A DNA stretch of 64,000 nt from Oxalicibacterium solurbis (GCF_014635845.1 NZ_BMDP01000001.1:992001-1056000), one strand, 5' to 3'; positions 27,633 through 36,853 are shown, counted from the first letter of the stretch. Translations and numbers: made by a program. Notes: generated by a model from the letters alone, not told the origin.

Positions 27633-28322
27633 ATGCGCATCCTGATCATCGAAGACAACGCCGACATCGTCGCTAACCTGTACGCATTCCTGGAGCCGCG
27701 CGGCTACGTACTCGATTCGGCCACCAACGGCTATGCCGGTTTCGCGCTGGCCGCGCAGCACGAGTACGACGCGATGATTCTCGACGTCAAACTGCCCGGC
27801 ATCGATGGCCTGGCCGTCTGCCACCGCATCCGCGACGAACTGAAGAAGGACACGCCGGTGCTGATGCTGACCGCGCGCGACACGCTGGACGACAAGGTCG
27901 CCGGCTTCGACAGCGGTGCCGACGACTATCTGGTCAAGCCGTTCTCGCTGCTGGAAGTGGAAGTCCGCCTGAAAGCGCTGATCCGCCGCGCGCGTGGCAA
28001 GAACCAGACGACCAATGCGCTGACGGTAGGCGATCTGGTATTCGACACTTCGACCTATCAGGTCAGCCGCAACGGCGTGCCGATCAATCTGACGAAGACC
28101 GGCTTCAAGATCCTGACCTGCCTGATGAAGGAAGCGCCGAAGGTCGTCTCGCGCGAGACGCTAGAACTGGAAGTCTGGGGCGACCATCCGCCCGACAGCG
28201 ATGCGCTGCGTACGCACATTCACGCACTGCGGCAGGCGCTGGACAAGTCCCACTCCTTCGCCATGCTGCGCACCGTACAGGGCATAGGCTACCGATTGGT
28301 GGCATCGGATGACACGGCCTAG
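27633..28322 (+). CDS. OmpR/PhoB-family response regulator
   Basis: The 229-residue regulator has a receiver domain with acidic pocket (EDNAD), phosphoacceptor Asp51 (MILDVKLPGIDG), a conserved Thr (LMLTARD) and Lys (DDYLVKPFSLLE). A C-terminal winged helix follows (LTKTGFKILTCLMKEAPKVVSRETLE; DALRTHIHALRQALD). It should bind DNA when phosphorylated by the overlapping histidine kinase downstream. The regulon is not evident from neighbours. A TATAAT-like sequence near 27446 may be the promoter. Confidence 0.94.
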   Translation: MRILIIEDNADIVANLYAFLEPRGYVLDSATNGYAGFALAAQHEYDAMILDVKLPGIDGLAVCHRIRDELKKDTPVLMLTARDTLDDKVAGFDSGADDYLVKPFSLLEVEVRLKALIRRARGKNQTTNALTVGDLVFDTSTYQVSRNGVPINLTKTGFKILTCLMKEAPKVVSRETLELEVWGDHPPDSDALRTHIHALRQALDKSHSFAMLRTVQGIGYRLVASDDTA

Positions 28323-29559
28323 CACGCTGCGCCGCCGCATCGTCATCGCGTATCTGTTCTTTGCGCTGGCGATCTGCACCTTCTTCGGCATCGTTGCCGC
28401 CGTCGCAATCGAAGGCGTCGAAGATCTGCTGGTCGACGAACACTTGCGCAGCATCGCCGCCTGGGCCTCGCCGCGTCATGCCGCCGGCCTGCCGGTCGAA
28501 ATGCCCTCCGACATCAGCTTCTACCATGGCGACAGTATTCCCGAGGACTTGCGCAACTTGGAACACGGCGTCGACAAACCCGTCTTCGAAGGCAAGGTCG
28601 TCCATGTACTGATCGGCGAGGATGCCGCCGGCGAATATGTCGTCGTCGACCGCGCCAGCGAGTACAAGAGCATCGAACGCACGATCTGGGCGATGATCAT
28701 CGCCGGCTTCTTCGGATTCGTCGCGCTGTCGCTGTTCCTTGGCCGCTTCATCGCACACGGTTTCGTCGAACCCATCATCGATCTGGCCGATTACGTCAGC
28801 AACGAAGGCGTTTCGTCCAATCTGCCGCTACTGTCCAGCAAGGACGAACTCGGCGTGCTGGCGCGCGCTTTCGCCGATCACACGGCCGAACTGCAACGCT
28901 TTCTGGCACGCGAACGCTTCTTCACCGGCGACGTCAGCCATGAGCTGCGCACGCCGCTGACCATCATTACCGGCGCCGCCGAACTGCTGGTCGACCAGAC
29001 TGCCGACCGTCCGGCACTACAGGCTGCAGCGCAACGCGTGCTACGCGCCGCCAGCGATGCCACCGAATGCGTCGGCGTGCTGCTGATGCTGGCGCGCGCG
29101 CCGGATCGCATCAACCGGCCGCAAACCTATGTCGACGACGTCATCCGTGAGCAGGTCGCACGCTGCCGTCCGTTGCTTGCCAACAAGCCTGTCGAATTAC
29201 GCTACGAGGGCGACAACGATTTCGCGGTTGCAGCGCACAAGGAGCTGCTGTCCTCCGCAATCGGCAACCTGATCCGCAACGCATGCCAATACACGGATCG
29301 CGGCACCGTCACCGTACGCGTGGAAGACTACTCCGTGATCGTCGAAGATACCGGCCCCGGCCTGTCGGAATCGGTCCACGCCCATCTCAGTAACGGCATC
29401 CCGACCAAGCCGCTGATCGGCTCGGCTGGCACCGGCCTCGGACTGGCACTCGTGATGCGCATCTGCGAATACCTCGGGGCCCGCTTGCATGTAGAAAATA
29501 ATCCCAAAAATGGTAGTAATTTTCGAATTGATTTTACGACAACTTTAACGAGTATTTAA
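28309..29559 (+). CDS. Sensor histidine kinase
   Basis: The 416-residue inner-membrane kinase has two helices (about residues 11-31 and 128-148) flanking a roughly 95-residue periplasmic sensor of unknown ligand. A HAMP-like linker, the H-box with His211 (FTGDVSHELRTPLTIITGA), the N-box NLIRNACQYT and the G-box GTGLGLALVMRI follow. It should phosphorylate the preceding regulator; the genes overlap by 14 bases. The sensor sequence does not identify the stimulus. AT content rises sharply after the stop. Confidence 0.93.
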   Translation: MTRPSTLRRRIVIAYLFFALAICTFFGIVAAVAIEGVEDLLVDEHLRSIAAWASPRHAAGLPVEMPSDISFYHGDSIPEDLRNLEHGVDKPVFEGKVVHVLIGEDAAGEYVVVDRASEYKSIERTIWAMIIAGFFGFVALSLFLGRFIAHGFVEPIIDLADYVSNEGVSSNLPLLSSKDELGVLARAFADHTAELQRFLARERFFTGDVSHELRTPLTIITGAAELLVDQTADRPALQAAAQRVLRAASDATECVGVLLMLARAPDRINRPQTYVDDVIREQVARCRPLLANKPVELRYEGDNDFAVAAHKELLSSAIGNLIRNACQYTDRGTVTVRVEDYSVIVEDTGPGLSESVHAHLSNGIPTKPLIGSAGTGLGLALVMRICEYLGARLHVENNPKNGSNFRIDFTTTLTSI

Positions 29560-29845
29560 CATCATCTTCATGTCTTCTTAAGCTTCCCGGCGATAACCTG
29601 CGACTGTGCATTTAGGCTGTATCTCCCTAGGAAATATAGCTTTCCGCCGCCACCGATTCGATGCAGTTCCGACGGTGGACGGATATCCGGCACGGCGCCG
29701 GATGAAGTGCACAAATAAATGGTGTGGCACAAACGATCTTTCAGATTTTTCTGATAATCGATAACAACACGGTCGACAAACGACCGCCACACTGACCAAC
29801 GTCGCTTCAGCCGTACGGAGCGCGCTAGAAAACTTGAGGAAGATA
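29560..29845 (+). other. Leader region of the terC gene, little recognisable
   Basis: This 286-base stretch separates the kinase gene from terC. It contains one short perfect hairpin, CGGTCG (29770-29775) with CGACCG (29781-29786), and a GAGGA ribosome site at 29836-29840. The yybP-ykoY manganese riboswitch often precedes terC-like genes, but I could not find its conserved core here. Confidence 0.4.
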
Positions 29846-30562
29846 ATGGAACTCTTAAGCTCCCCGGCCTTTTGGGCCGCCCTAGGCAACATCATTCTGA
29901 TCAACATCGTGCTGTCGGGTGACAACGCGGTCGTGATCGCGCTGGCGGCCAAATCGCTGCCGCCAAAGCAAAAGAAAATGGCCGTCCTGTACGGTAGCGC
30001 CGCAGCAATCATCCTGCGTATCGTGCTGACCATCTTCGCGCTGCAATTGCTGACGCTGCCTTACCTGAAACTGATCGGCGCCGTCGCATTGTTCTACATC
30101 GGCGTGCAACTGCTGGCAGAAGAAGAGGGCGAAGAAAACATCGAAGGCAAATCCAACCTGTGGGGTGCGATCAAGACCATTCTGATCGCCGATCTGGTGA
30201 TGAGTCTGGATAACGTGCTGGGCGTTGCTGCTGCAGCAGACGGCAACATCGTCCTGCTCATCATCGGTCTGGCCATCAGCGTTCCGCTGATCGTGTTCGG
30301 CAGCACGCTGGTGCTGAAGCTGATGGAAAAATTCCCGATCATCGTCACGCTGGGCGCCGCGCTGCTGGGCTATCTGGCCGGTGAGATGCTGTTCTCCGAT
30401 ACCGCTGTCGCACCGTGGATCGAAGCCAACATTCCGCACCACGAACTGTCGCTGTTCGGCGCTGGTCACCTGAGCATTCCTGGCCTGGCATTGGCTGTCG
30501 GCGTCGTCATCGTCGGCACCTACCTTGCCAAGCGCCACAGCAAGCCTGCTACCGCAGCGTAA
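29846..30562 (+). CDS. TerC family integral membrane protein (YjbE-like)
   Basis: The 238-residue protein has about seven helices and the paired acidic motifs of TerC proteins, LSGDNAVVIALAAK in the first half and DLVMSLDNVLGVA in the second. Homologues export Mn2+ or metallate exported proteins. The start is ATG 29846, with GAGGA five bases upstream; TTG 29834 is also in frame. It stands alone between a kinase gene and a strong terminator. The exact metal here is inferred, not shown. Confidence 0.9.
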   Translation: MELLSSPAFWAALGNIILINIVLSGDNAVVIALAAKSLPPKQKKMAVLYGSAAAIILRIVLTIFALQLLTLPYLKLIGAVALFYIGVQLLAEEEGEENIEGKSNLWGAIKTILIADLVMSLDNVLGVAAAADGNIVLLIIGLAISVPLIVFGSTLVLKLMEKFPIIVTLGAALLGYLAGEMLFSDTAVAPWIEANIPHHELSLFGAGHLSIPGLALAVGVVIVGTYLAKRHSKPATAA

Positions 30563-30604
30563 TCATTACCGGTACTTCTGCCGCAACGCGGTGGTTGATT
30601 GACA

Positions 30605-30640
30605 ACGGCCCGGGAGCATTGCTCACCGGGCCGTTTTTTT
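30605..30640 (+). terminator. terC intrinsic terminator
   Basis: ACGGCCCGG (30605-30613) pairs with CCGGGCCGT (30626-30634). GAGC/GCTC extends the stem inside with one bulged A, and a 3-base loop tops it. Seven T residues follow. A textbook strong terminator. Confidence 0.93.
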
Positions 30641-30658
30641 ATCCGATGTTCGCCTGGC

Positions 30659-31153
30659 TCAACGCTTGCGAATACGGAAATCGTGATCCGTCACGATACG
30701 TGTCGTCGCAATCAATCCATTCAGACCGAACAGCAATTGCGTCAGACTCTCCACCGACAAGGTCCAGATGCGCCCGGCCGGCATTTGCGCCCCGGTCGCC
30801 GCGACGATCAACGGCGCAATCCATTCGGCCTCTTCCGTCACATCCAGCAGCACCATGCCTTCCGGCGATGTATGCATGTAGATCTCTCCTCCTGCCGCCA
30901 ATCGAAAACCGATGCCATAGCCGGTATCGATGCGGCCGCCCGCAAGCCTGTGCTGCAGATGGCGGCTCTGGTGATCGATCCACGTTTCGATATCGTAGGT
31001 ATCCTTCAGAACGATCCACGGCCGCTCGATCGCTTCCTCGATGCCGTCGTCCGCATTGTCATCCGTCGTCATTTTTCGTTTCTGCCATTCTTCATTCATT
31101 ACGGCAACGTCGGATAAATACCACGCCGTCGCAGGCAATTGCACAGCGCGCAT
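30659..31153 (-). CDS. Conserved hypothetical protein
   Basis: The 164-residue soluble protein has no signal peptide or membrane helix and matches no family I recognise. It contains an acidic stretch (TTDDNADDGIEEAIE), followed by an alternating region (GRIDTGYGIGFRLAAGGEIYMHTS) that looks like beta strands. It is divergent from proQ across only 44 bases, so the two probably share a control region. The start at 31153 has AGGA upstream; later ATGs at 31099 and 31072 lack a ribosome site but are possible. Confidence 0.6.
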   Translation of the reverse strand: MRAVQLPATAWYLSDVAVMNEEWQKRKMTTDDNADDGIEEAIERPWIVLKDTYDIETWIDHQSRHLQHRLAGGRIDTGYGIGFRLAAGGEIYMHTSPEGMVLLDVTEEAEWIAPLIVAATGAQMPAGRIWTLSVESLTQLLFGLNGLIATTRIVTDHDFRIRKR

Positions 31154-31197
31154 GATATCCTGCGCACCCTGTATCCACCCATTGTTCTTCGCCGTTC

Positions 31198-31638
31198 ATG
31201 ACGACCAACGAATCCGCACCGACCGCCTTTCAGACCGCACGCACACTGCTCAAGGAAATCCAGGAAAAATTCACCGTCTTCGGCGATTGCCAACCGCTGG
31301 CCATCGGCATCGACAAGCAATTGATCGCGCAGATGCCTGACGTCAGCCGTCGCGTGCTGCGCATGGCGCTGGGCATGCACACCAATTCATTGCGCTATCT
31401 GAAGAGCATGGAAAAGGCCACGGTACGCTTCAACCTCGACGGTACCGAAGCCGACGCTGTGACCGACGAACACCGGGCACATGCCACCACCACGCTGAAG
31501 GAACGCTTCAAGAAGAATGCCGAACAGCGCAAGGTACAACGTCAGGCGGAAGAAACCCAGCGCAAGGCCGATGAAGCGGAACGTCGCCGTGCCGACAAGC
31601 TGAATCAGCTGGCCGCGAAATTTTCGCGCAAGAACTGA
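31198..31638 (+). CDS. proQ: ProQ/FinO-family RNA chaperone
   Basis: The 146-residue protein consists of a FinO/ProQ RNA-binding domain (about residues 10-105: FTVFGDCQPLAIGIDKQL; RRVLRMALGMHTNSLRYLKSM) and a basic, coiled-coil-like tail rich in Lys, Arg and Glu. ProQ proteins bind structured RNA ends and mediate sRNA-mRNA pairing. The long E. coli C-terminal Tudor-like domain is absent, as in other short ProQ/RocC-type proteins. It converges on a TauE-like permease gene. Confidence 0.92.
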   Translation: MTTNESAPTAFQTARTLLKEIQEKFTVFGDCQPLAIGIDKQLIAQMPDVSRRVLRMALGMHTNSLRYLKSMEKATVRFNLDGTEADAVTDEHRAHATTTLKERFKKNAEQRKVQRQAEETQRKADEAERRRADKLNQLAAKFSRKN

Positions 31639-31671
31639 GCAGGAACCTAACCTCGGCGCTCGTCCTGAGCG

Positions 31672-32466
31672 CTACCAGTAAGTCCACAGCATCTTCGCCG
31701 CCAGCACATAGAGCAGGCAGGCAAAAATCCTTTTCAATATCGGCACCGGCAGCCGGTGCGCAAGGCGTGCGCCGATGGGCGCCGTCACCACGCTGCCGCA
31801 GACGATGCCGATCAATGCCGTAATCGAAATGAAACCGATCGTGCCTTCCGGCAGTTCCGGAATGCGCCAGCCGGAAATGATGTAGCCGATCGTGCCCACC
31901 ACGGCCAGCGGGATGCCCATCATCGCGCCAGTGCCGATCGTCTTCTTCATCGGCACGCCGCACCACAGCATGAACGGGATCGTGAGAAAGGCGCCGCCAG
32001 CCGACACCAGGCCGCTGATGATGCCAATCACCAGGCCGACCAGAAACAACGGCCCGCTTGCGGGCAATTCCCGCGCCGCTTTCGGTTTCTTGTTCAGCAG
32101 AATTTGCGTCGCGCCGAAGAACACGATGATGGCGAAGCTCAACGCCAGATGGCGCTGCGGAATCCAGGCCGAAACCGACGTCGCCAGCAGGCTACCCACC
32201 ACCAGCCCCGGCGTCATCCGCTTGACGATGTGAAAGTCCACGCCATCGAACTTCATATGCTCGCGTACACTGGAACTGGAGGTGAACACGATCGACGCCA
32301 TGCAGGTCGCCAGCGCCATATGCACCACATGATCCGGCGCGAAATGTTGGGCGGCGAACAAGGCCGCGATGATCGGCACCAGCGTCATGCCGCCGCCGAT
32401 GCCGAGCAGCCCCGCCAGCACGCCGACGAAAGCCCCGGCCAATACATAAGAGATGAACCAGATCAT
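31672..32466 (-). CDS. TauE/SafE family permease
   Basis: The 264-residue membrane protein has eight predicted helices and the glycine-rich repeats of TauE/SafE transporters (GVLAGLLGIGGGMTLVPII and GIISGLVSAGGAFLTIPF). The family exports sulfonates, sulfite or related anions; the substrate is unknown here. ATG 32466 has GGGAGG nine bases upstream; the longer open frame is a product of the divergent DUF3108 gene on the other strand. It converges with proQ. Confidence 0.9.
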   Translation of the reverse strand: MIWFISYVLAGAFVGVLAGLLGIGGGMTLVPIIAALFAAQHFAPDHVVHMALATCMASIVFTSSSSVREHMKFDGVDFHIVKRMTPGLVVGSLLATSVSAWIPQRHLALSFAIIVFFGATQILLNKKPKAARELPASGPLFLVGLVIGIISGLVSAGGAFLTIPFMLWCGVPMKKTIGTGAMMGIPLAVVGTIGYIISGWRIPELPEGTIGFISITALIGIVCGSVVTAPIGARLAHRLPVPILKRIFACLLYVLAAKMLWTYW

Positions 32467-32629
32467 GCGGCGTCGCCTCCCGCCAGCGAACCTGTCGGCG
32501 ACAAGGCATGCACGGCATGCGGACGAACAACGATCGACAGAGAATCTGGCATGCGACAACGCTCCGAAACGGGATACCCAAGAGTAACAGAACGCACACC
32601 TGAACAGGCGCTCGTTTACACTAACGCCC

Positions 32630-33676
32630 ATGACACGCCCCGCCCCCAGCACCGATACGCGCAGATCGCTGCGTTGGCTCTTCGTGCTGGTTTTTTCCCT
32701 TTTACTGCACCTGCTTGTCATCGGCCACGCCAGCGAATGGATACGGTTGCCATCTCCGTCGACAGTGGAAGATGATGTGATCGATGCGGAACTGATTGCC
32801 CCTCCGCCGGCACCGGTACCGAAGCCTAAACCTAAACCTAAACCGCGCCCCAAACCGCATCCAGCCCCGGCAAAACCCGCACCGCCGCCCTCCGCCACAG
32901 CTTCGGCCGAACAACCTGCCGATGTTCAGACCGCGGCCATATCGCAACCAGACGCCCAAGGCGCTGCCACCGGCCCGACGGCCGACATTGCCGAACCGGT
33001 GGAACCGGATTACACAATCGATCTGCCGCCATCCGCCAAACTGGAATACGACGTGCAGAAGACGCCGATCGAAGGCCAGCCCACCTATGGCAGCGGCACC
33101 ATTGCCTGGCATCAGGACGGCAGTCGCTACACGATCGATGGGGATTTCGGCGTCCTGTTCATCACCGCGCTGCACTTCCACAGCGAAGGCACGATAGAAA
33201 GTGATGGCATTGCGCCCGAGCTTTACAGCGAAAAGCGTTTCCGTCGCGCCGAGACCAATGCGTACTTCTACCGCGAATCCAATACGATCGGCTTTTCGAC
33301 TTCATCGAAAAGCTATCCCCGCACCGGTACCGAGCAGGATCGCGCCAGCATCATCTGGCAACTGGCCGGCATCGGGCGCGGCGATGAAACACGCTATGCA
33401 CCCGGCGCCGTCTTCGACGTGATCGTCACCGGCACGCGCGACGCTGAGCCGTGGCAGATTCAGGTCATCGGCCGGGAAGACATCGATTTCGACGGCAACA
33501 CGATCAGCGCATGGCATGTGGTGCGCGCGCCGCGCGCGCGAAGCCGCGACCAACGGCTCGATATCTGGCTTGCGCCGCAAATACAGTGGTATCCGGTGCG
33601 CCTGCGCTACACGGAACCGAATGGCGACGTACTGAACATGACGCTGAGCGACTTGAACGTTTCTGCGGTACCTTAG
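32630..33676 (+). CDS. DUF3108 protein with TonB-like N-terminus
   Basis: The 348-residue protein has one N-terminal helix (LRWLFVLVFSLLLHLLVIG), then a proline/lysine repeat linker (PKPKPKPKPRPKPHPAPAKP) reminiscent of TonB, and a periplasmic DUF3108 beta-rich domain from about residue 130. The linker DNA contains repeated cctaaa units near 32823. The function is unknown. The DUF3108 domain is repeated in the next gene, so the pair may act together in the envelope. It is divergent from the TauE permease. Confidence 0.82.
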   Translation: MTRPAPSTDTRRSLRWLFVLVFSLLLHLLVIGHASEWIRLPSPSTVEDDVIDAELIAPPPAPVPKPKPKPKPRPKPHPAPAKPAPPPSATASAEQPADVQTAAISQPDAQGAATGPTADIAEPVEPDYTIDLPPSAKLEYDVQKTPIEGQPTYGSGTIAWHQDGSRYTIDGDFGVLFITALHFHSEGTIESDGIAPELYSEKRFRRAETNAYFYRESNTIGFSTSSKSYPRTGTEQDRASIIWQLAGIGRGDETRYAPGAVFDVIVTGTRDAEPWQIQVIGREDIDFDGNTISAWHVVRAPRARSRDQRLDIWLAPQIQWYPVRLRYTEPNGDVLNMTLSDLNVSAVP

Positions 33677-33733
33677 TCAGACATTTCCGCTCTTGTTTCC
33701 CTCTTTTCCTCTTTCTTCATACCGGTAAAAACG

Positions 33734-34501
33734 ATGAAGCTCCTCCTTTCCCGCTCCTTTGGCTCCGTCTTCCGTCCTGCGCATGCAGCACTGCTGGCCT
33801 GCGCGCTGATCGCCTCGCACGGCGCGGCAGCGCAAGGCAAACGCACCGCCAGCCCGCCGCCGTCAGCCGACCTGAACTACACGATCAATGCCAACCAGCA
33901 CGGCCTGTCGCTCAACGGCTCTGCCGACGTGCACTGGACCAACAAGGACGGACACTACACAATCGTGACGGAAACGCGCGCCATGCTGCTCGGCAAGATC
34001 CTCGAAGCGAAAAGCGAAGGCACCATCGATGCAAACGGCCTCGTGCCGCTGACCTCCACCGAAAAACGCTATCGCAAGAAAGCGACCACCACGACCTTCG
34101 ACCGCCAGGCCAACACGATCAACTTCAGTGCTTCCGGCAACAGCCAGCCGATCAAGGGCGGCGAACAGGATCGCAACAGCATCGTCTGGCAACTGGCGAC
34201 AATGGCACGCAGCACGCCGTCGAAACTAAAGACCGGCGCTTCGCTTGCCATCGTCGTCGCCGGACAGAAGGATGCAGAAACCTGGCACTTCAAGGTCGGC
34301 AAGTCCGAAAAGATCAAATCGCCGCTGGGCGATCTGAACGCGGTGAAAGTCAGCAAGGTCGTCAAGGACGGCGACAAGGAACAGAAGATCGACATCTGGT
34401 TCGCACCGTCGCGCAACTGGTATCCGGTACGCATCCGCTTTGCCGAACCGGAAGGCGACTTCATCGAACAGACGATTGCCTCGATCGCACCGCAATCCTG
34501 A
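33734..34501 (+). CDS. Secreted DUF3108 domain protein
   Basis: The 255-residue protein has a signal peptide (about residues 1-35, ending GAAAQG) and one DUF3108 domain. It parallels the preceding gene: both share the pattern EGTI-x-x-x-G-x-x-P-x-x-x-x-EKR(F/Y)R and IVWQLA-type blocks and the ending WYPVR(L/I)R(Y/F). They appear to be tandem duplicates, one membrane-anchored and one free in the periplasm. The role is unknown. It precedes queC by only 46 bases. Confidence 0.82.
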   Translation: MKLLLSRSFGSVFRPAHAALLACALIASHGAAAQGKRTASPPPSADLNYTINANQHGLSLNGSADVHWTNKDGHYTIVTETRAMLLGKILEAKSEGTIDANGLVPLTSTEKRYRKKATTTTFDRQANTINFSASGNSQPIKGGEQDRNSIVWQLATMARSTPSKLKTGASLAIVVAGQKDAETWHFKVGKSEKIKSPLGDLNAVKVSKVVKDGDKEQKIDIWFAPSRNWYPVRIRFAEPEGDFIEQTIASIAPQS

Positions 34502-34534
34502 TGTCGGCCACGCCGCTGTGGATGGCGTCGGCCC

Positions 34535-34540
34535 TATAAT
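34535..34540 (+). promoter_or_regulatory. Candidate -10 box of queC (possibly leaderless transcript)
   Basis: A consensus TATAAT lies only seven bases before the queC ATG, with no ribosome site between. If it is the -10 box, transcription would begin at or next to the start codon. The -35 region is poor, so this is tentative. Confidence 0.4.
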
Positions 34541-34547
34541 GCGGACG

Positions 34548-35270
34548 ATGAAAAACACCACGAATACACCAGAAAGCGCGCTCGTCCTGTTCAGCGGCGG
34601 CCAGGATTCCACCACATGCCTGGCATGGGCATTGGCGCGCTATGCGCATGTCGAAACCATCGGCTTCGACTACGGCCAGCGCCACGCGATCGAATTGGCC
34701 GTGCGGCCGACCGTGCTGCAGAAGATGCGCGCGCTGAAACCGGAATGGAATGAACGCCTGGGCGACGACCACATGATCGACCTGTCGCTGATCGCAAAGA
34801 TTTCCGACACGGCATTGACGCAGGATGTCGAAATCGCGATGCAGGAAAACGGCTTGCCGAACACTTTCGTGCCTGGTCGAAACCTGCTGTTCATGACCGT
34901 GGCAGCCACTGTCGCCTACCGTCGTGGACTGACGGTGCTGGTCGGCGGCATGTGTGAAACGGATTTCTCCGGCTACCCTGATTGTCGCGACGATACGATG
35001 AAGGCTCTGCAGGTCACACTCAATCTCGGCATGGCCACACGCCTGAAAGTGGAAACACCGCTGATGTGGATCGACAAGGCGCAGACCTGGACGCTGGCAG
35101 AAAACTTGGGCGGCAGGCCTTTCATTGACCTGATCCGCCAGGAAACCCACACCTGCTATCTGGGTGAGCGCGGTGCACTGCACGACTGGGGTTACGGCTG
35201 CGGCACCTGCCCGGCCTGCGCCTTGCGCGCGCGCGGTTACGGAAACTTTGTGACTGGCAAGTCTGCCTGA
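34548..35270 (+). CDS. queC: 7-cyano-7-deazaguanine synthase QueC
   Basis: QueC converts 7-carboxy-7-deazaguanine to preQ0 with ATP and ammonia, in queuosine synthesis. The 240-residue protein has the PP-loop [14 protein letters not shown] and the C-terminal zinc site Cys-x9 region to [13 protein letters not shown]. Other conserved blocks are [12 protein letters not shown] and [13 protein letters not shown] 34548 is chosen; ATG 34539 is in frame. The rest of the queuosine pathway is not in this window. A strong terminator follows. Confidence 0.96.
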   Translation: MKNTTNTPESALVLFSGGQDSTTCLAWALARYAHVETIGFDYGQRHAIELAVRPTVLQKMRALKPEWNERLGDDHMIDLSLIAKISDTALTQDVEIAMQENGLPNTFVPGRNLLFMTVAATVAYRRGLTVLVGGMCETDFSGYPDCRDDTMKALQVTLNLGMATRLKVETPLMWIDKAQTWTLAENLGGRPFIDLIRQETHTCYLGERGALHDWGYGCGTCPACALRARGYGNFVTGKSA

Positions 35271-35293
35271 TAGATTCATCCGGCTGCACGCAA

Positions 35294-35322
35294 AAACGGC
35301 GGTGTTTAAAACACCGCCGTTT
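35294..35322. terminator. Bidirectional terminator after queC
   Basis: AAACGGCGGTGTTT (35294-35307) and its complement (35308-35321) form a near-perfect palindrome, followed by TTCGTTTTG. It separates queC from the convergent small exported protein gene. Confidence 0.88.
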
Positions 35323-35363
35323 CGTTTTGTCGCAACCTTATCTCAACCTAATATCAATCGGTA

Positions 35364-35861
35364 TCAATAACGCGGCGCAATCGGCGGATACGACTGCTGC
35401 GGTGCCGGAGCCGAAGTAGGTGCCGGTGATGGCGGGGTTACCGAAGATGGTGGCGGCGGTGGCGTGCCGACGACCGTCGTCGTGGTTTCACGATAGATGC
35501 CGCCACCTTCAACACTACCGGACGTCGTGCCCTGACCATGAATGCGCTTGACGCAATCCTGACGGTCGGAAGGCGGCAGCACATTGCAGCGCGCTGTCGC
35601 GTTTTCCTCGTACGAGGTGCTGTCTGTCAGATGGCCGCGCTTGGCTTCGCCACGGGCTGCGCCCGCTTCGCGCAGACACGTGGTGCGATCCTGCTGGGAT
35701 CTGCCGTCCATGCAGGCCGCCCTTTCCTGCTGATAGGTATTGCCGCCGGCGGGAGCCGCGAATGCCTGGCCGGAGAAACCGACCAGACCGAATGCCAGGG
35801 CGGCAATCGCAGCCCGCGAGGCTGCGGACATGACGGAAAACGAACAATGAGCGAATGGCAT
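35364..35861 (-). CDS. Exported proline-rich protein with four cysteines
   Basis: The 165-residue protein has a signal peptide (residues about 12-36, ending AFAAP) and a conserved-looking core. Two cysteine pairs are spaced alike: RAACMDGRSQQDRTTC and TARCNVLPPSDRQDC. Each has the form Cys-x10-Cys, suggesting two disulfides. The C-terminus is low-complexity Pro/Ser/Thr/Ala. I recognise no function. ATG 35861 has AGGAG six bases upstream. It is alone, facing queC. Confidence 0.7.
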   Translation of the reverse strand: MPFAHCSFSVMSAASRAAIAALAFGLVGFSGQAFAAPAGGNTYQQERAACMDGRSQQDRTTCLREAGAARGEAKRGHLTDSTSYEENATARCNVLPPSDRQDCVKRIHGQGTTSGSVEGGGIYRETTTTVVGTPPPPPSSVTPPSPAPTSAPAPQQSYPPIAPRY

Positions 35862-36090
35862 GGCAGTCTCCTGTCATCGAAAAATTCCATGGTAGGAAAA
35901 AACGGGACGCCACGTATGTGCGGTAGCGGACGCAAGCTTCCCCATCAGCGGCAATGTTGCGAGGAATGTTGCATTTCCTGCGCACAATCATTTCATTCGA
36001 TGACATACTTGCGACTGCACATTCTGCAATGCGGAAAACTTTCCGCAGTCACCAGCAATCTCACCATCATTGACCGCCAAGAGAGACGCA

Positions 36091-36726
36091 ATGGGTTCTC
36101 CACCAACTTCCCGCCGCAAGCACTTCTCGATGCTGCGCGAATTCCATCTCGCCGACTTCTTTACGCTGGGCAACGCGGCCTGCGGCGTCGCCGCAGTCTT
36201 TCTTGCGATGCTGTACATGGGCAGCCAGTCGCTGACACATTTCTACGCCGCCGCCGCGATGGCGCCGGCCGCCTTCCTGTTCGACGTGCTGGACGGCCGT
36301 ATCGCACGCTGGCGGCAGCAACACTCGTCGCTGGGACGCGAACTCGATTCGCTGGCCGACGTGATTTCGTTCGGCGTTGCACCGGCCACGCTCGGTTTTG
36401 CCGCCGGCCTGAATGGCGGCTGGGACTGGATCGCGATGATCTATTTCGTCTGCTGCGGCGTCAGTCGTCTGGCGCGCTTCAACGTGACGGCAGAAGAACT
36501 TTCCGGAGATGGCGACAAGGTTGCCTATTTCGAAGGCACGCCGATTCCCACCAGCGTCATCCTCACCGGCATCTTGGCATGGCTGGCCTCCAACGGGCAG
36601 ATCGGCAGCGCGCTATTCGGCGGCGTCTGGACCTTCCTGTCGTGGGAATTGCATCCAGTGGCACTGCTGTTTGCGCTGTCCGGCACGCTGATGATCAGCA
36701 AGACGCTGCACATTCCCAAACTGTAA
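36091..36726 (+). CDS. pssA: CDP-diacylglycerol-serine O-phosphatidyltransferase
   Basis: PssA condenses CDP-diacylglycerol with serine to make phosphatidylserine, the precursor of phosphatidylethanolamine. The 211-residue membrane protein has the CDP-alcohol phosphotransferase signature DG-x2-AR-x8-G-x3-D-x3-D, seen as DGRIAR, then G, D and D in GRELDSLAD. About six helices are predicted. ATG 36091 follows GAGAGA and is preferred to the TTG at 36070. This short form is the integral-membrane type II enzyme, unlike E. coli PssA. Confidence 0.92.
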   Translation: MGSPPTSRRKHFSMLREFHLADFFTLGNAACGVAAVFLAMLYMGSQSLTHFYAAAAMAPAAFLFDVLDGRIARWRQQHSSLGRELDSLADVISFGVAPATLGFAAGLNGGWDWIAMIYFVCCGVSRLARFNVTAEELSGDGDKVAYFEGTPIPTSVILTGILAWLASNGQIGSALFGGVWTFLSWELHPVALLFALSGTLMISKTLHIPKL

Positions 36727-36832
36727 CTCCCCCCCGGCACATCGCTCAGCGTGGGATTCCGCACAGAAATTACCGCGCCGATACCTTAGCCTGAACGCCA
36801 CTCCATGAGGAATTCCTGCACCGGAATTCCAT

Positions 36833-36853
36833 CGCCTTGAATGTAACAAGGCG
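36833..36853. other. 7-bp hairpin downstream of pssA
   Basis: CGCCTTG (36833-36839) and CAAGGCG (36847-36853) form a perfect stem with a 7-base loop, but no T-run follows. Just upstream, GGAATTCC occurs twice (near 36809 and 36823). This could be a weak terminator or a regulatory structure for the EF-hand gene; function not known. Confidence 0.35.

Noticed and set aside
29560-29845. yybP-ykoY (Mn2+) riboswitch upstream of terC
   Set aside because: Such leaders often precede terC-like genes, but I could not find the conserved GGGGAGUAG-type core or the matching second loop.
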